Below, one piece after another: positions 32,776 through 40,442 of a stretch of 64,000 nt of DNA. Made by a program: the position numbers and the translations under genes. A model generated the notes under the pieces. The model did not search any database, had not been told where the DNA came from, and worked only from the letters and a program-made list of their open reading frames with translations. Each line of letters opens with the position of its first letter. Positions within the stretch are counted from its first letter, which is position 1. Source of the DNA: Pseudomonas crudilactis (GTDB lineage Bacteria; Pseudomonadota; Gammaproteobacteria; Pseudomonadales; Pseudomonadaceae); contig NZ_WXVV01000022.1 in assembly GCF_013433315.1 (NCBI RefSeq), positions 60,368 to 124,367 on the forward strand, in the 5' to 3' direction.

Positions 32776-33873
32776 ATGGATTATCCAAAAAGCGTCCCCA
32801 GCGTCGGCCTGGTCGATGGCCGCTTCGTCGATGAAAACCCGGTGGAGGGTACGCCGGGATCGTTGATTCCGGCAGTGTGGGGCAACAGTGTGACTCAGGA
32901 AATTCTGAGTGTGATTACAGGGGGTGGGTTGGTGGCCTCAGAGGCGGACACCACTCAGTTGTTCAAGGCGATTCAGTCAATTGTCGGCAACGCCAGCCCG
33001 ATGCGTTCGATCATCACTCGCCTCGCCGCAACGAAGACACTCACCGAACAAGAACTTGGCCTGGTACTGATTGATGGGGGCACCGCGCCCATGACTGTGA
33101 CATTGCCAGCGGCCAATGCTGCTCTGGGTGTGCGCGATGTGATTGTTCGTCGTATGGATAACTCGGTTAACCGGTTGGTAGTCCAGGCATCCGGCGGCGA
33201 CCGGATTAGGTTTCATACACATCTGTCAGCGAACGGCTATCCGTTTCTGGTGCTGATGGGCGGTGGGGACTGGTGGCAGTTGCGCAGTGACGGTGCTGGC
33301 AGTTGGTGGCCGGTTGGACGCTTCGACAATACCCCGCTGGGCAGACCCTCGTTTGAAACCACAATGGCGCTGAATCCCGGCGGTTATGGCCTGCTCAACG
33401 GTAACTTTTTCAAGCGTGCGGAATGGCCTTGGCTGTGGGACTTCGCCCAGGCTTCGGGAGTCTTGACGACCGAAGCGGCTCGACTTACCCGAGAAGGTGC
33501 GTGGACCACTGGCGACGGTGCGTCGACCTTTCGAATACCAGAAATTCGTGGTGAATTTCTGCGAGCCCTCGATGAAAACCGGGGTATGGATGTTGGGCGA
33601 GTCGTTGGCAGTTTGCAGAACCATGCACTGCAAAGCCACAACCACTACTTGCCGACCGGTACAGGTTCTTCCAACCGTCCTGCGCCTGCTATCCCCGATA
33701 CCGTCTGGAGTGTTTCCAGCGACGTCAATTTTTATCCCACCAGCGGAACCATTGCGACGACCTATCCCAACCCGGCATTCGACTCCGACACATTCATCGG
33801 CAATATCGGCATTTTCGCCGGCGAAACCCGACCGCGAAACATCGCCCTTCCCGCGCGAATCAAACTGATCTGA
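32776..33873 (+). CDS. Tail fibre 2, collar-domain type
   Basis: 365 residues from ATG 32776 (AAAGGAACG site). It has the shared attachment module (MDYPKSVPSVGLVDGRFVDE, GSLIPAVWGNSVTQEIL). A shaft-like segment follows, then a collar-type C-terminal domain: TFRIPEIRGEFLRALDENRG, MDVGRVVGSLQNHALQSHNH and the terminal TRPRNIALPARIKLI. This tip design is shared with the P2-module fibre but the sequence is distinct. His-rich HNHY after the collar resembles metal-coordinating fibre tips. Confidence 0.88.
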   Translation: MDYPKSVPSVGLVDGRFVDENPVEGTPGSLIPAVWGNSVTQEILSVITGGGLVASEADTTQLFKAIQSIVGNASPMRSIITRLAATKTLTEQELGLVLIDGGTAPMTVTLPAANAALGVRDVIVRRMDNSVNRLVVQASGGDRIRFHTHLSANGYPFLVLMGGGDWWQLRSDGAGSWWPVGRFDNTPLGRPSFETTMALNPGGYGLLNGNFFKRAEWPWLWDFAQASGVLTTEAARLTREGAWTTGDGASTFRIPEIRGEFLRALDENRGMDVGRVVGSLQNHALQSHNHYLPTGTGSSNRPAPAIPDTVWSVSSDVNFYPTSGTIATTYPNPAFDSDTFIGNIGIFAGETRPRNIALPARIKLI

Positions 33874-33880
33874 GGTGCCC

Positions 33881-34447
33881 ATGTTCAATTATCTGATAGA
33901 TGACAGCGGTGCCCTGGTCGGCCCTGTCGAGTTCCCGCTCGTGCCGGGAATCGGTCTGCAGTTGCCCAGCAATGCGGTGACGCTAAGCATCGAACTGTCG
34001 CCGGCGCCCGAGGGGTTTGCCTGGGCCTATGACAACGGCTCGCTGCAACAGCAGATCGATTGCCGCGGCGATGTTTATCGAACTGACACGGGCATCCGGG
34101 AAACCTGGACCGCACTGGGCGAGTTGCCGGAAGGCTTCACCCGGTTGCCTTGGCCGGGTGGCTTTCACGTCTGGGTGGATAACGCCTGGCGGGTCGATGA
34201 AGTTGCGCAACTGGCGGATTGCAAACGCATCGTTCTCGCTAAACGTGATGCCTTACTGCGCGACGCCGTCCTGCGCATCGCGCCCCTGCAATACGCCGAA
34301 GACATCGGCGATGCCAGCCATGACGAACAACTGCTGCTGATCGAGTGGAAGCTCTACAGCGTCGAGCTGAACCGCATTGAAAAGCAGAGCGGTTTCCCCG
34401 ACGACATTACCTGGCCGGTCGCACCCGGCACGGCCGTAGCCAACTGA
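33881..34447 (+). CDS. Tail fibre assembly protein for fibre 2
   Basis: 188 residues from ATG 33881 (TGAGGTG site). The C-terminal half (KRIVLAKRDALLRDAVLRIA, LQYAEDIGDASHDEQLLLIE, and GFPDDITWPVAPG) is the fibre assembly chaperone pattern and is related to the two orphan chaperones at 5697 and 6259. It starts eight bases after fibre 2. This homology suggests the orphan pair came from the same kind of collar-fibre cassette. Confidence 0.82.
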   Translation: MFNYLIDDSGALVGPVEFPLVPGIGLQLPSNAVTLSIELSPAPEGFAWAYDNGSLQQQIDCRGDVYRTDTGIRETWTALGELPEGFTRLPWPGGFHVWVDNAWRVDEVAQLADCKRIVLAKRDALLRDAVLRIAPLQYAEDIGDASHDEQLLLIEWKLYSVELNRIEKQSGFPDDITWPVAPGTAVAN

Positions 34448-34469
34448 TTTCGGTACAGGGAGCAGTGCA

Positions 34470-35396
34470 ATGGATTATCCAAAAAGTATTCCCGGGGTGG
34501 GGCTGGTCAACGGCGGCTTCGTTGATGAAAACCCGCTCGCCGGTTCGCCGGGGTCGTTGATCCCAGCCGCGTGGGGCAACAGCGTCACGCAAGAAATTCT
34601 CAATGCGATCAAGGCCGCCGGGATTACGCCGGATGAAACGAAAAACGATCAGTTGGCGACGGCGATCGGTGCCCTGGTCGACTTCAGCAAACTGAAAAAT
34701 ACCCCAACCACGTTGGCTGGTTACGGCATCACCGATGCGGTGGGGCGGTTGCTGGGAGTTCGACAGTTCGAGACGGTCGGGATCACGGTTTACAAGCCCA
34801 ACCCAAGAGCCCGGCGCATTCGTGTGCGTCTGGTTGGAGCCGGTGGCTCGGGGGGAGGCTGTGCACCGGTGGCGGCGGGTTATCACAGCATCGGCGGTGG
34901 CGGTGGTGGTGGCGCCTATGGCGAGAGTTTGTATGACGTGAGCGCGGAAATGATGGCCGGCGTGCCGGTTTCACTGGGAGCGGGTGGCGCCTCACGTAAC
35001 GCGATGGGGCAGGCCGGTGGTGGTGCTTCTTTTGGCAGCTACATGAGCGCGGCGGGAGGCATGGGCGGGCAAATCCTGACCTTCCCCGTGACAGCCACGG
35101 CAGTCGGCTTCGTTCAGGGTGGCGCCGGAGGGCAAGCCGTCACGGGTGGCAACTTGGCTAACGCACGTGGAGTGGGCGGTGGTTACGCCATGTACAACGC
35201 CAATTGGGGCGTATTGGCTGGCGGTGGTGGGGCGAGCCCGTTTGATGGCGGTGGCCCGTTGATGGGCCTCAGTGGCCCCGGTACTTCAGGGAGCCGAGGC
35301 TCGGGTGGCAGCGGTTCTTGTTCGACCAGTGCGTCCGCCTCTGTCCTTAGCGGTGTCGGCGGCAACGCCTTCTGTGAAATCTGGGAGTACGAGTAA
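34470..35396 (+). CDS. Tail fibre 3, glycine-rich tip
   Basis: 308 residues, CAGGGAGCAG site. The shared attachment module (MDYPKSIPGVGLVNGGFVDE, GSLIPAAWGNSVTQEIL) is followed by a short linker (LKNTPTTLAGYGITDAVGRL), then from about residue 125 a tip dominated by glycine runs (GAGGSGGG, GGGGGGGAYGE, AGGGGASPFDGGG). Poly-glycine strands of this kind occur in gp38-type adhesins and related fibre tips that recognise outer-membrane proteins or LPS. It ends SVLSGVGGNAFCEIWEYE. The stop shares one base with the next start (TAATG). Confidence 0.85.
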   Translation: MDYPKSIPGVGLVNGGFVDENPLAGSPGSLIPAAWGNSVTQEILNAIKAAGITPDETKNDQLATAIGALVDFSKLKNTPTTLAGYGITDAVGRLLGVRQFETVGITVYKPNPRARRIRVRLVGAGGSGGGCAPVAAGYHSIGGGGGGGAYGESLYDVSAEMMAGVPVSLGAGGASRNAMGQAGGGASFGSYMSAAGGMGGQILTFPVTATAVGFVQGGAGGQAVTGGNLANARGVGGGYAMYNANWGVLAGGGGASPFDGGGPLMGLSGPGTSGSRGSGGSGSCSTSASASVLSGVGGNAFCEIWEYE

Positions 35397-35863
35397 TGGC
35401 CGTTTATGCACGGATCGAGAACGGCGTAGTCGTCGAACGGATCGACACCGGTGACTACGCAATCAGCCAACTGTTCGCGCCGTCTTTTGTCGAGTCGATG
35501 GTGCGAGTGCCGGAGGGGCAGGCGGTCGAAATCGGCGCGCCGATCAGTGAGTTGCCGACAGCTGCCGACCCACTGCCCGCGCAACAAAGTCCGGTGATCC
35601 TCCAGGCGCCGGTTGTTGCAGATCAAGCGCCCGCGGCAGCGGAGCGTAGCTGGCGTCAGGCATCCCTTTCTGCGACCGAATGGCTGGTCACTCGCCATCG
35701 CGATGAGCAGGAACTGGGGCGCGGAACCTTGCTCAAGGCTGCGCAATACCTGGAACTGCTCGAGTACCGACAAGCGCTGCGCGACTGGCCTGATTCGGCG
35801 CTTTTTCCCGCAGCGGATTCCCGGCCGTCAGTGCCGCTTTGGCTGGCCAGCGCGATTGGCTAA
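35396..35863 (+). CDS. Tail assembly chaperone for fibre 3
   Basis: 155 residues. The opening MAVYARIENGVVVERIDTGD is the usual lead of fibre-tip chaperones, and the C-terminus (SWRQASLSATEWLVTRHRDE, LELLEYRQALRDWPDSALFP, PLWLASAIG) is the phage tail assembly chaperone pattern (PF16778-like). A Pro/Ala-rich linker joins the two. It is coupled to fibre 3 through TAATG. Confidence 0.8.
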   Translation: MAVYARIENGVVVERIDTGDYAISQLFAPSFVESMVRVPEGQAVEIGAPISELPTAADPLPAQQSPVILQAPVVADQAPAAAERSWRQASLSATEWLVTRHRDEQELGRGTLLKAAQYLELLEYRQALRDWPDSALFPAADSRPSVPLWLASAIG

Positions 35864-35903
35864 GGCTTGCGCGCCCACTGTATTTCAATCAAGGAGATGA
35901 ACA

Positions 35904-36824
35904 TTGGACTATCCCAAGAGTGTGCCCAGTGTCGGACTGATCAACGGCCAGTTTGTCGATGAGGACCCCATTGCCGGAAAACCCGGTTCGCTGATCCCGG
36001 CGACATGGGGCAACAGCGTCACGCAAGAAATTCTCAACGTTGTTCAGGCGGCGGGCATGGCGCCGAACGAATCGTCGAACAATCAGTTGTTGGGGGCGCT
36101 GCGCAGCCCGGCATTGTTCATGACAGCGCCTCAGTTTGATGGCGGGCGCTCGGCAGCAACGTCCGAGTTTGTGCAGCGGGCGCTGGGCAGTTACGCAAGT
36201 GCTCGCGGTATATTCGCCGCCACCCAATTGACCCAGGCCGACGTTGGCTGCTCGATCGGTCTCGGTGGCAACGCGACGTATACCGTGACGCTTCCGGATG
36301 CCGCTGCGGTGCCGAGCGGTGCCACGATCAGCCTGCATTGCCGCAACAGCGCACCCGTCACCGTGGCCAGTAAAACCGGCACGCAGATCAGTCCGCAAGG
36401 GGCTTATCTGGCCTCGATCGTGTTGAACAATGGTGAGAGTGCGAACTTTGTCAGAGAGTCTGGAGTGTGGGTGGTGTATGGCACCGCTGCGCTCAAGTAC
36501 TCCGTCAATTACGCCGCACAGTTCGCCACAGCGGGATATCAAAAGTTTCCCAGCGGTTTGATCCTGCAGTGGGTGACGGGGGGATCTGATGCAAATGGCA
36601 ACATGACGGTGTCGTTGCCGATCAGGTTTCCCAATGCTGTCCTCGGCGGTGTTGCCAATGAAGGCTACCCGGCAGGTTGGGGTGCCTCCAACGTCACCGT
36701 TTGGGCATTTGACGGCGCGAACTCCACGACAACGACAGTGGTTGCGCGGGTCCGAAATGTGCTGGCTGGAAGTGTAAAGGCTGAGCCGGGAATCTCGGGT
36801 CGCGTTCTGGTTTGGGGGTATTGA
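35904..36824 (+). CDS. Tail fibre 4 (TTG start)
   Basis: 306 residues. The attachment module is complete only when TTG 35904 is used as start (reading M-DYPKSVPSVGLINGQFVDE), with AAGGAGATG in front. The body (ATQLTQADVGCSIGLGGNAT) leads to a C-terminal domain QFATAGYQKFPSGLILQWVT, then TVSLPIRFPNAVLGGVANEG and RVLVWGY, which matches the gp53-like fibre C-terminal domain. A TTG start predicts weaker translation than fibres 1-3. Confidence 0.83.
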   Translation: MDYPKSVPSVGLINGQFVDEDPIAGKPGSLIPATWGNSVTQEILNVVQAAGMAPNESSNNQLLGALRSPALFMTAPQFDGGRSAATSEFVQRALGSYASARGIFAATQLTQADVGCSIGLGGNATYTVTLPDAAAVPSGATISLHCRNSAPVTVASKTGTQISPQGAYLASIVLNNGESANFVRESGVWVVYGTAALKYSVNYAAQFATAGYQKFPSGLILQWVTGGSDANGNMTVSLPIRFPNAVLGGVANEGYPAGWGASNVTVWAFDGANSTTTTVVARVRNVLAGSVKAEPGISGRVLVWGY

Positions 36825-36826
36825 TC

Positions 36827-37267
36827 ATGACGATTTATTTCTATGCACAAAGCCTTGGCTTTGATCGAGTCGACAGCGCACTTCCCGAAGTGCCTGACGG
36901 GGCGGTGGAAATCACCCAGGCGCAATACGCCGAGCTGTTTGCCGGGCAGGCGAGCGGCAAAGTCATCGGCGCCAGTGCCAGTGGTCAGCCCGTTTTGACC
37001 GACCCCGTCGTTTCTCCTGCAACGCTTGCCAGCCACGAGCGCGCATGGCGCAACCACGTTCTGCAAAACACCCAGTGGCTGGTGTTTCGTGATGCCGAAG
37101 AACTGGAAGTGGGCGAGGGCACGACGTTGCGCTCCGAGGAATTCAAACAACTATTGGCGTATCGGCAGGCACTGCGCGATTGGCCGAATGACCCGGACTT
37201 CCCGAATTTGCTTTCCCGACCCGTTGAGCCTGACTGGCTGGAAGGCTTGCTTCGGACAGACAGTTGA
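36827..37267 (+). CDS. Tail assembly chaperone for fibre 4
   Basis: 146 residues from ATG 36827, two bases after the fibre 4 stop. MTIYFYAQSLGFDRVDSALP opens it, and RAWRNHVLQNTQWLVFRDAE, then LLAYRQALRDWPNDPDFPNL and VEPDWLEGLL, is the tail assembly chaperone pattern shared with the genes at 13714 and 35396. It is a paralogue of the fibre 3 partner with a distinct N-terminal half, as expected if the N-terminus reads the cognate fibre. Confidence 0.82.
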   Translation: MTIYFYAQSLGFDRVDSALPEVPDGAVEITQAQYAELFAGQASGKVIGASASGQPVLTDPVVSPATLASHERAWRNHVLQNTQWLVFRDAEELEVGEGTTLRSEEFKQLLAYRQALRDWPNDPDFPNLLSRPVEPDWLEGLLRTDS

Positions 37268-37276
37268 GGAACTAAC

Positions 37277-38437
37277 GTGGACTATCCAAAAAGCGTTCCC
37301 AGTGTCGGGCTGGTCAACGGCAAGTTCGTCAATGAAGACGTCGTAGCAGGATTGCCCGGATCCCTGATCCCGGCGACCTGGGGCAACAGCGTCACTGATG
37401 AATTGTTGAACGTCGTCAAATCCGCCGGCCTTGAACCGAGCGAAGCCGATGCAACACAGTTGTTGCAAGCGGTGAAAAAACTCAGTCAGGCAGGTGAAGA
37501 TAAATATGCCACTGACATCGGTGCGGCCAATCTGTACATGGCCAATTATGTGCCCGCCGTCACCGTATTGAAGGACGGATTGGCGCTGCGTTTTACTGCC
37601 GGTAATGCCAATACCGGGGCGAGTACGTTTGCACCGAATGGGCTGATGCCCAAGCCGCTGGTCAACCTTGCATCAAGTGCATTGCGGCCTGCCGAGATTG
37701 TCGGCGGCAGTGTGTGTTCGGTGACGTATAGCGCAGCACTGGAAAATTGGGTGCTGGTCTCTGCAAGCGGTGGCAACGGCTTCACCGGGCGGTTGTTGGG
37801 CGTGAAGACGTTTACTGCGTCGGGGACTTACGTGCCGACGATGGGCATAAAAAATGTGCTGGTGAAAGTTGTCGGCGGTGGCGGAGGAAGTGCAGGAATT
37901 GTTGCCACCGTCGCTTCCCAATATTCTGCCGCCGGTGGAGGAGCCTCCGGTAGTTATGCAGAGGCTTGGCTTCCAGCCTCGACGGTTGGAGCCAGTCAGG
38001 TGGTAACAGTCGGTGGCGGTGGCGCCGGCGGCTTGATCGCAAATGACGCCGGAGCCGGCGGAACCAGCTCTCTGGGATCGCTGGTTTCAGCGCCCGGCGG
38101 TGCGGGTTCGACATCGCTCGGCTACACCACTTTCCCGGGTACTGGTCTGTATGTCGGGGGGTATCCCGGCCAGGCAGCGAAAGGTGGAAATATCGTCAGC
38201 ATGGCCGGGGCTGCCGGTTCGTCAGGTATATCCATCAACGCGTCGACTCTGGCCGGACACGGTGCCAACTCACCCTTGGGCAGTGGTGGGGTTGCCAGCA
38301 GCGCGCAGGGTGCCATTGCCGCACCTGGCTCCGGGTTCGGTTCCGGAGCCGGTGGCATCGCCAATGCCCCGAGTCAGTCTGGCCGGCTGGGTGCTTCAGG
38401 AGCACCGGGCGCCGTGATCATCTTTGAGTACGCCTGA
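37277..38437 (+). CDS. Tail fibre 5 (GTG start), glycine-rich tip
   Basis: 386 residues. GTG 37277 restores the shared module (M-DYPKSVPSVGLVNGKFVNE, GSLIPATWGNSVTDELL), with TTGAGGAAC before it. A middle beta domain (VTVLKDGLALRFTAGNANTG) is followed from about residue 170 by a glycine-rich tip (VKVVGGGGGSAG, GAGGTSSLG, GSGFGSGAGG) ending GAPGAVIIFEYA. The tip type is that of fibre 3, but the sequences differ, so they are probably not a recent duplication. Its stop overlaps the next start (TGATG). Confidence 0.85.
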   Translation: MDYPKSVPSVGLVNGKFVNEDVVAGLPGSLIPATWGNSVTDELLNVVKSAGLEPSEADATQLLQAVKKLSQAGEDKYATDIGAANLYMANYVPAVTVLKDGLALRFTAGNANTGASTFAPNGLMPKPLVNLASSALRPAEIVGGSVCSVTYSAALENWVLVSASGGNGFTGRLLGVKTFTASGTYVPTMGIKNVLVKVVGGGGGSAGIVATVASQYSAAGGGASGSYAEAWLPASTVGASQVVTVGGGGAGGLIANDAGAGGTSSLGSLVSAPGGAGSTSLGYTTFPGTGLYVGGYPGQAAKGGNIVSMAGAAGSSGISINASTLAGHGANSPLGSGGVASSAQGAIAAPGSGFGSGAGGIANAPSQSGRLGASGAPGAVIIFEYA

Positions 38438-38691
38438 TGAAAACCTACGCACGCATCGTCAACGACGCGGTGGTCGAGTTGTTCTCCACCGATGGAAATA
38501 TGGCCGAGATGTTTCATCCGGATCTGCTCTGGGTCGACATCACTGAAATCATTCCGACGCCACAAATCAACTGGACCGCCAACTTCGGCACCCTCGGTTG
38601 GGTCTTCGCATCGCCTGGAGAGCCCGCGCCGGACAGCACCCTGAAAACTCTGGCAAAAAAATGGCTGAGCGGCATTGGCGTTCAACCATGA
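38437..38691 (+). CDS. Short chaperone-like partner of fibre 5
   Basis: 84 residues: MKTYARIVNDAVVELFSTDG, then PDLLWVDITEIIPTPQINWT and a C-terminal AKKWLSGIGVQP. The opening corresponds to the lead of the fibre 3 partner (AVYARIENGVVVERI), but the PF16778-like C-terminal half is missing. Either it is a naturally short tip chaperone or a truncated copy. It is translationally coupled to fibre 5. Confidence 0.7.
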   Translation: MKTYARIVNDAVVELFSTDGNMAEMFHPDLLWVDITEIIPTPQINWTANFGTLGWVFASPGEPAPDSTLKTLAKKWLSGIGVQP

Positions 38692-38727
38692 TTCAATCGG
38701 GGCAATATCCAGGGAGGATCAAACATT

Positions 38728-39294
38728 ATGCAAATAACTGAAAACAACCTTATCGACATCATGCCCAACGCCCGCTCCCAAGCGGGCGTTTTTGTTTCGG
38801 CGCTCAACAGTGCCATGGCGCGCCGTCATATCGACTCGCCGAAACGTATCGCGGCATTCCTCGCGCAGGTCGGCCACGAGTCGGGGCAATTGCGTTATGT
38901 GCGCGAACTGGGCAATAACCAATACCTGAGCAAGTACGACACAGGTACGTTGGCCTTGCGTTTGGGCAACACGCCTGAAGCCGACGGCGACGGGCAAAAA
39001 TACCGCGGACGCGGGTTGATCCAGATTACTGGCCGTTCGAATTACCGCCAGTGCAGCCTCGGTCTGTTTGGCGATGAGCGTCTGCTGTCGTTGCCTGAAC
39101 TGCTCGAACAACCGCAATGGGCGGCCGAGTCCGCGGCATGGTTTTGGGAGCAGAAAGGTTTGAACGCACTGGCCGACCGCGACGAGTTCAACACCATTAC
39201 CCGTCGCATCAACGGCGGGTTGAACGGCTTGCAGGATCGTCTGGAAATCTGGGCGCGGGCGAGGGTGGTGCTATGCCAATCCCCTGGCGAATGA
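38728..39294 (+). CDS. Endolysin, GH19 chitinase-like
   Basis: 188 residues with GGGAGGATC before the ATG. The fold signature is AAFLAQVGHESGQLRYVREL, with acids Glu51 and Glu60, then GRGLIQITGRSNY at 94-106 and a C-terminal ITRRINGGLNGLQDR. GH19-like endolysins cleave the glycan backbone of peptidoglycan. No signal peptide is visible, so export depends on the holin at 6826. Codons 13-23 coincide with a terminator-like hairpin. It overlaps the spanin gene by 22 bases. Confidence 0.92.
   Translation: MQITENNLIDIMPNARSQAGVFVSALNSAMARRHIDSPKRIAAFLAQVGHESGQLRYVRELGNNQYLSKYDTGTLALRLGNTPEADGDGQKYRGRGLIQITGRSNYRQCSLGLFGDERLLSLPELLEQPQWAAESAAWFWEQKGLNALADRDEFNTITRRINGGLNGLQDRLEIWARARVVLCQSPGE
38768..38795 (+). 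terminator. Terminator-like hairpin inside the endolysin coding start
   Basis: ACGCCCGCT and AGCGGGCGT with loop CCCA, followed by TTTTGTTT, lies 40 bases into the endolysin gene. It fits an intrinsic terminator but is also in-frame coding sequence. It may lower or delay endolysin expression. Confidence 0.5.
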
Positions 39295-39791
39295 TTGGCA
39301 TTGTGTTGCTGGCCGCTGCTGCTTTTGCCGCGGCCTGGCAGTTTCAGGAGTGGCGCTACGAACGGCAATTGGCCGAGCAGGCCCGGTTAAACACCGAAAC
39401 CCTTAATCAACTGACGCAGACTGCCGCCACCGCGCAACAGGCCGAGCAGGATAAACGTCTGGCGCTGGAGCAACGGCTCGCGTCCAGTGAACAAACCCAT
39501 TACCGAGCGCTGAGCGATGCCCAACGTGATCAGGATCGCCTGCGCGATCGTCTTGCCACTGCTGATGTGCGCCTGTCAGTCCTTCTCGACGCCGGCGACG
39601 TTGCCCAAGGCTGCAACGTGCCAGCCACCTCCGACGCCAGCGGCGTGGATCATGCAGCCGTACGCGCCCGACTTGACCCGGCGCATGCTCAACGAATTAT
39701 CGCCATCACCGACACCGGCGATCGCGGACTGATTGCCTTGCAGGCGTGTCAGGCGTATGTCAGAGCGCTCGCGCCCGAACATTTTGAATGA
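39273..39791 (+). CDS. Rz-like inner-membrane spanin
   Basis: 172 residues. An N-terminal membrane anchor (RMIGIVLLAAAAFAAAWQF) is followed by a long coiled coil (NTETLNQLTQTAATAQQAEQ to SDAQRDQDRLRDRLATADVR) and a C-terminal periplasmic part. This is the classic i-spanin layout. Together with an outer-membrane lipoprotein (Rz1) it fuses the membranes in the last lysis step. The Rz1 gene is embedded within it in another frame. Confidence 0.85.
   Translation: MPIPWRMIGIVLLAAAAFAAAWQFQEWRYERQLAEQARLNTETLNQLTQTAATAQQAEQDKRLALEQRLASSEQTHYRALSDAQRDQDRLRDRLATADVRLSVLLDAGDVAQGCNVPATSDASGVDHAAVRARLDPAHAQRIIAITDTGDRGLIALQACQAYVRALAPEHFE
39517..39732 (+). CDS. Rz1-like outer-membrane lipoprotein spanin, embedded in Rz
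   Basis: 71 residues in the +1 frame, wholly inside the Rz gene. The signal MPNVIRIACAIVLPLLMCAC has a lipobox with Cys20 as lipidation site. The mature part is Pro-rich (CQPPPTPAAW, SPSPTPAIAD), as in lambda Rz1. An ATG at 39517 with GAGCG upstream is the likely start. Nested Rz/Rz1 pairs are well known; the present pair is complete. Confidence 0.8.
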   Translation: MPNVIRIACAIVLPLLMCACQSFSTPATLPKAATCQPPPTPAAWIMQPYAPDLTRRMLNELSPSPTPAIAD

Positions 39792-39858
39792 GTCTGTGTA
39801 TTGAAAGCGCAACCGGGTCGTGTACGGTGGAGGCATTCCACACGATCCGGAGCATGCC

Positions 39859-40359
39859 GTGAAAGAGATCACTCAACTGGCCGCCGAACTGGGCCGACGT
39901 CTGCAAGTGCTCAATGCCCATGTGACCACCGCCGAGTCCTGTACCGGCGGCGGCATTGCAGAAGCGATCACCCGTATTCCGGGCAGTTCGGCGTGGTTCG
40001 AGGCGGGCTATGTGACGTACTCCAACCGGCAGAAAACCCAGCAACTGAATGTGCCGGTCGAGTTGTTCGAAACGGTCGGAGCGGTCAGTCGCGAGGTGGT
40101 TGAAGCGATGGTGCGTGGTGCGCAGGACAAAAGCCTGGCGCGATTTGCCGTGGCGGTCAGCGGGGTGGCCGGGCCCGACGGTGGCTCGCCAAACAAACCG
40201 GTGGGCACTGTGTGGCTGGCCTGGGGCGTTGGCGAATCGGTAACCAGTGAGGTTCAGCACTTTCCCGGCAACCGTGATGAAGTCCGCCGACAAACGGTGA
40301 AGGCCGCGCTAGAGGGGCTCCTGCGACTAGCGGCACGAGAAATCGAAAATCAGGGGTAG
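39859..40359 (+). CDS. cinA: CinA C-terminal domain protein (NMN amidohydrolase type)
   Basis: 166 residues from GTG 39859. The sequence VTTAESCTGGGIAEAITRIP, AVSGVAGPDGGSPNKPVGTV and the C-terminal RRQTVKAALEGLL are those of the PncC/CinA-C domain, which deamidates nicotinamide mononucleotide. The N-terminal competence-damage domain of full-length CinA is absent, as usual for the recA-linked gene in Pseudomonas. It lies directly upstream of recA and marks the right border of the tailocin locus. GGAGCATGCC before the start may act as ribosome site. Confidence 0.92.
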   Translation: MKEITQLAAELGRRLQVLNAHVTTAESCTGGGIAEAITRIPGSSAWFEAGYVTYSNRQKTQQLNVPVELFETVGAVSREVVEAMVRGAQDKSLARFAVAVSGVAGPDGGSPNKPVGTVWLAWGVGESVTSEVQHFPGNRDEVRRQTVKAALEGLLRLAAREIENQG

Positions 40360-40386
40360 GCGATCCGCGAACGCTGTGGAATAATA

Positions 40387-40402
40387 CTGGCTACTTATAC
40401 AG
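40387..40402 (+). promoter_or_regulatory. LexA box upstream of recA
   Basis: CTGGCTACTTATACAG fits CTG-N10-CAG, the gamma-proteobacterial LexA operator, 41 bases before the recA start. It predicts SOS induction of recA and probably recX. Confidence 0.88.
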
Positions 40403-40442
40403 GTGTTGGCCGTCAGGCCTTATTGATTACGTGAGGACTTTA

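Noticed and set aside
30967..38691. Phase-variable inversion of fibre genes
   Set aside because: All five fibre genes are in the same direction and no Gin/Hin-type invertase or inverted crossover sites are visible in the window.
30967..38691. Diversity-generating retroelement acting on fibre tips
   Set aside because: No reverse transcriptase gene and no template/variable repeat pair with adenine-specific differences was seen.
4102..39858. Complete prophage
   Set aside because: No integrase, capsid, portal, terminase or replication genes are present; tails, lysis genes and a repressor only.
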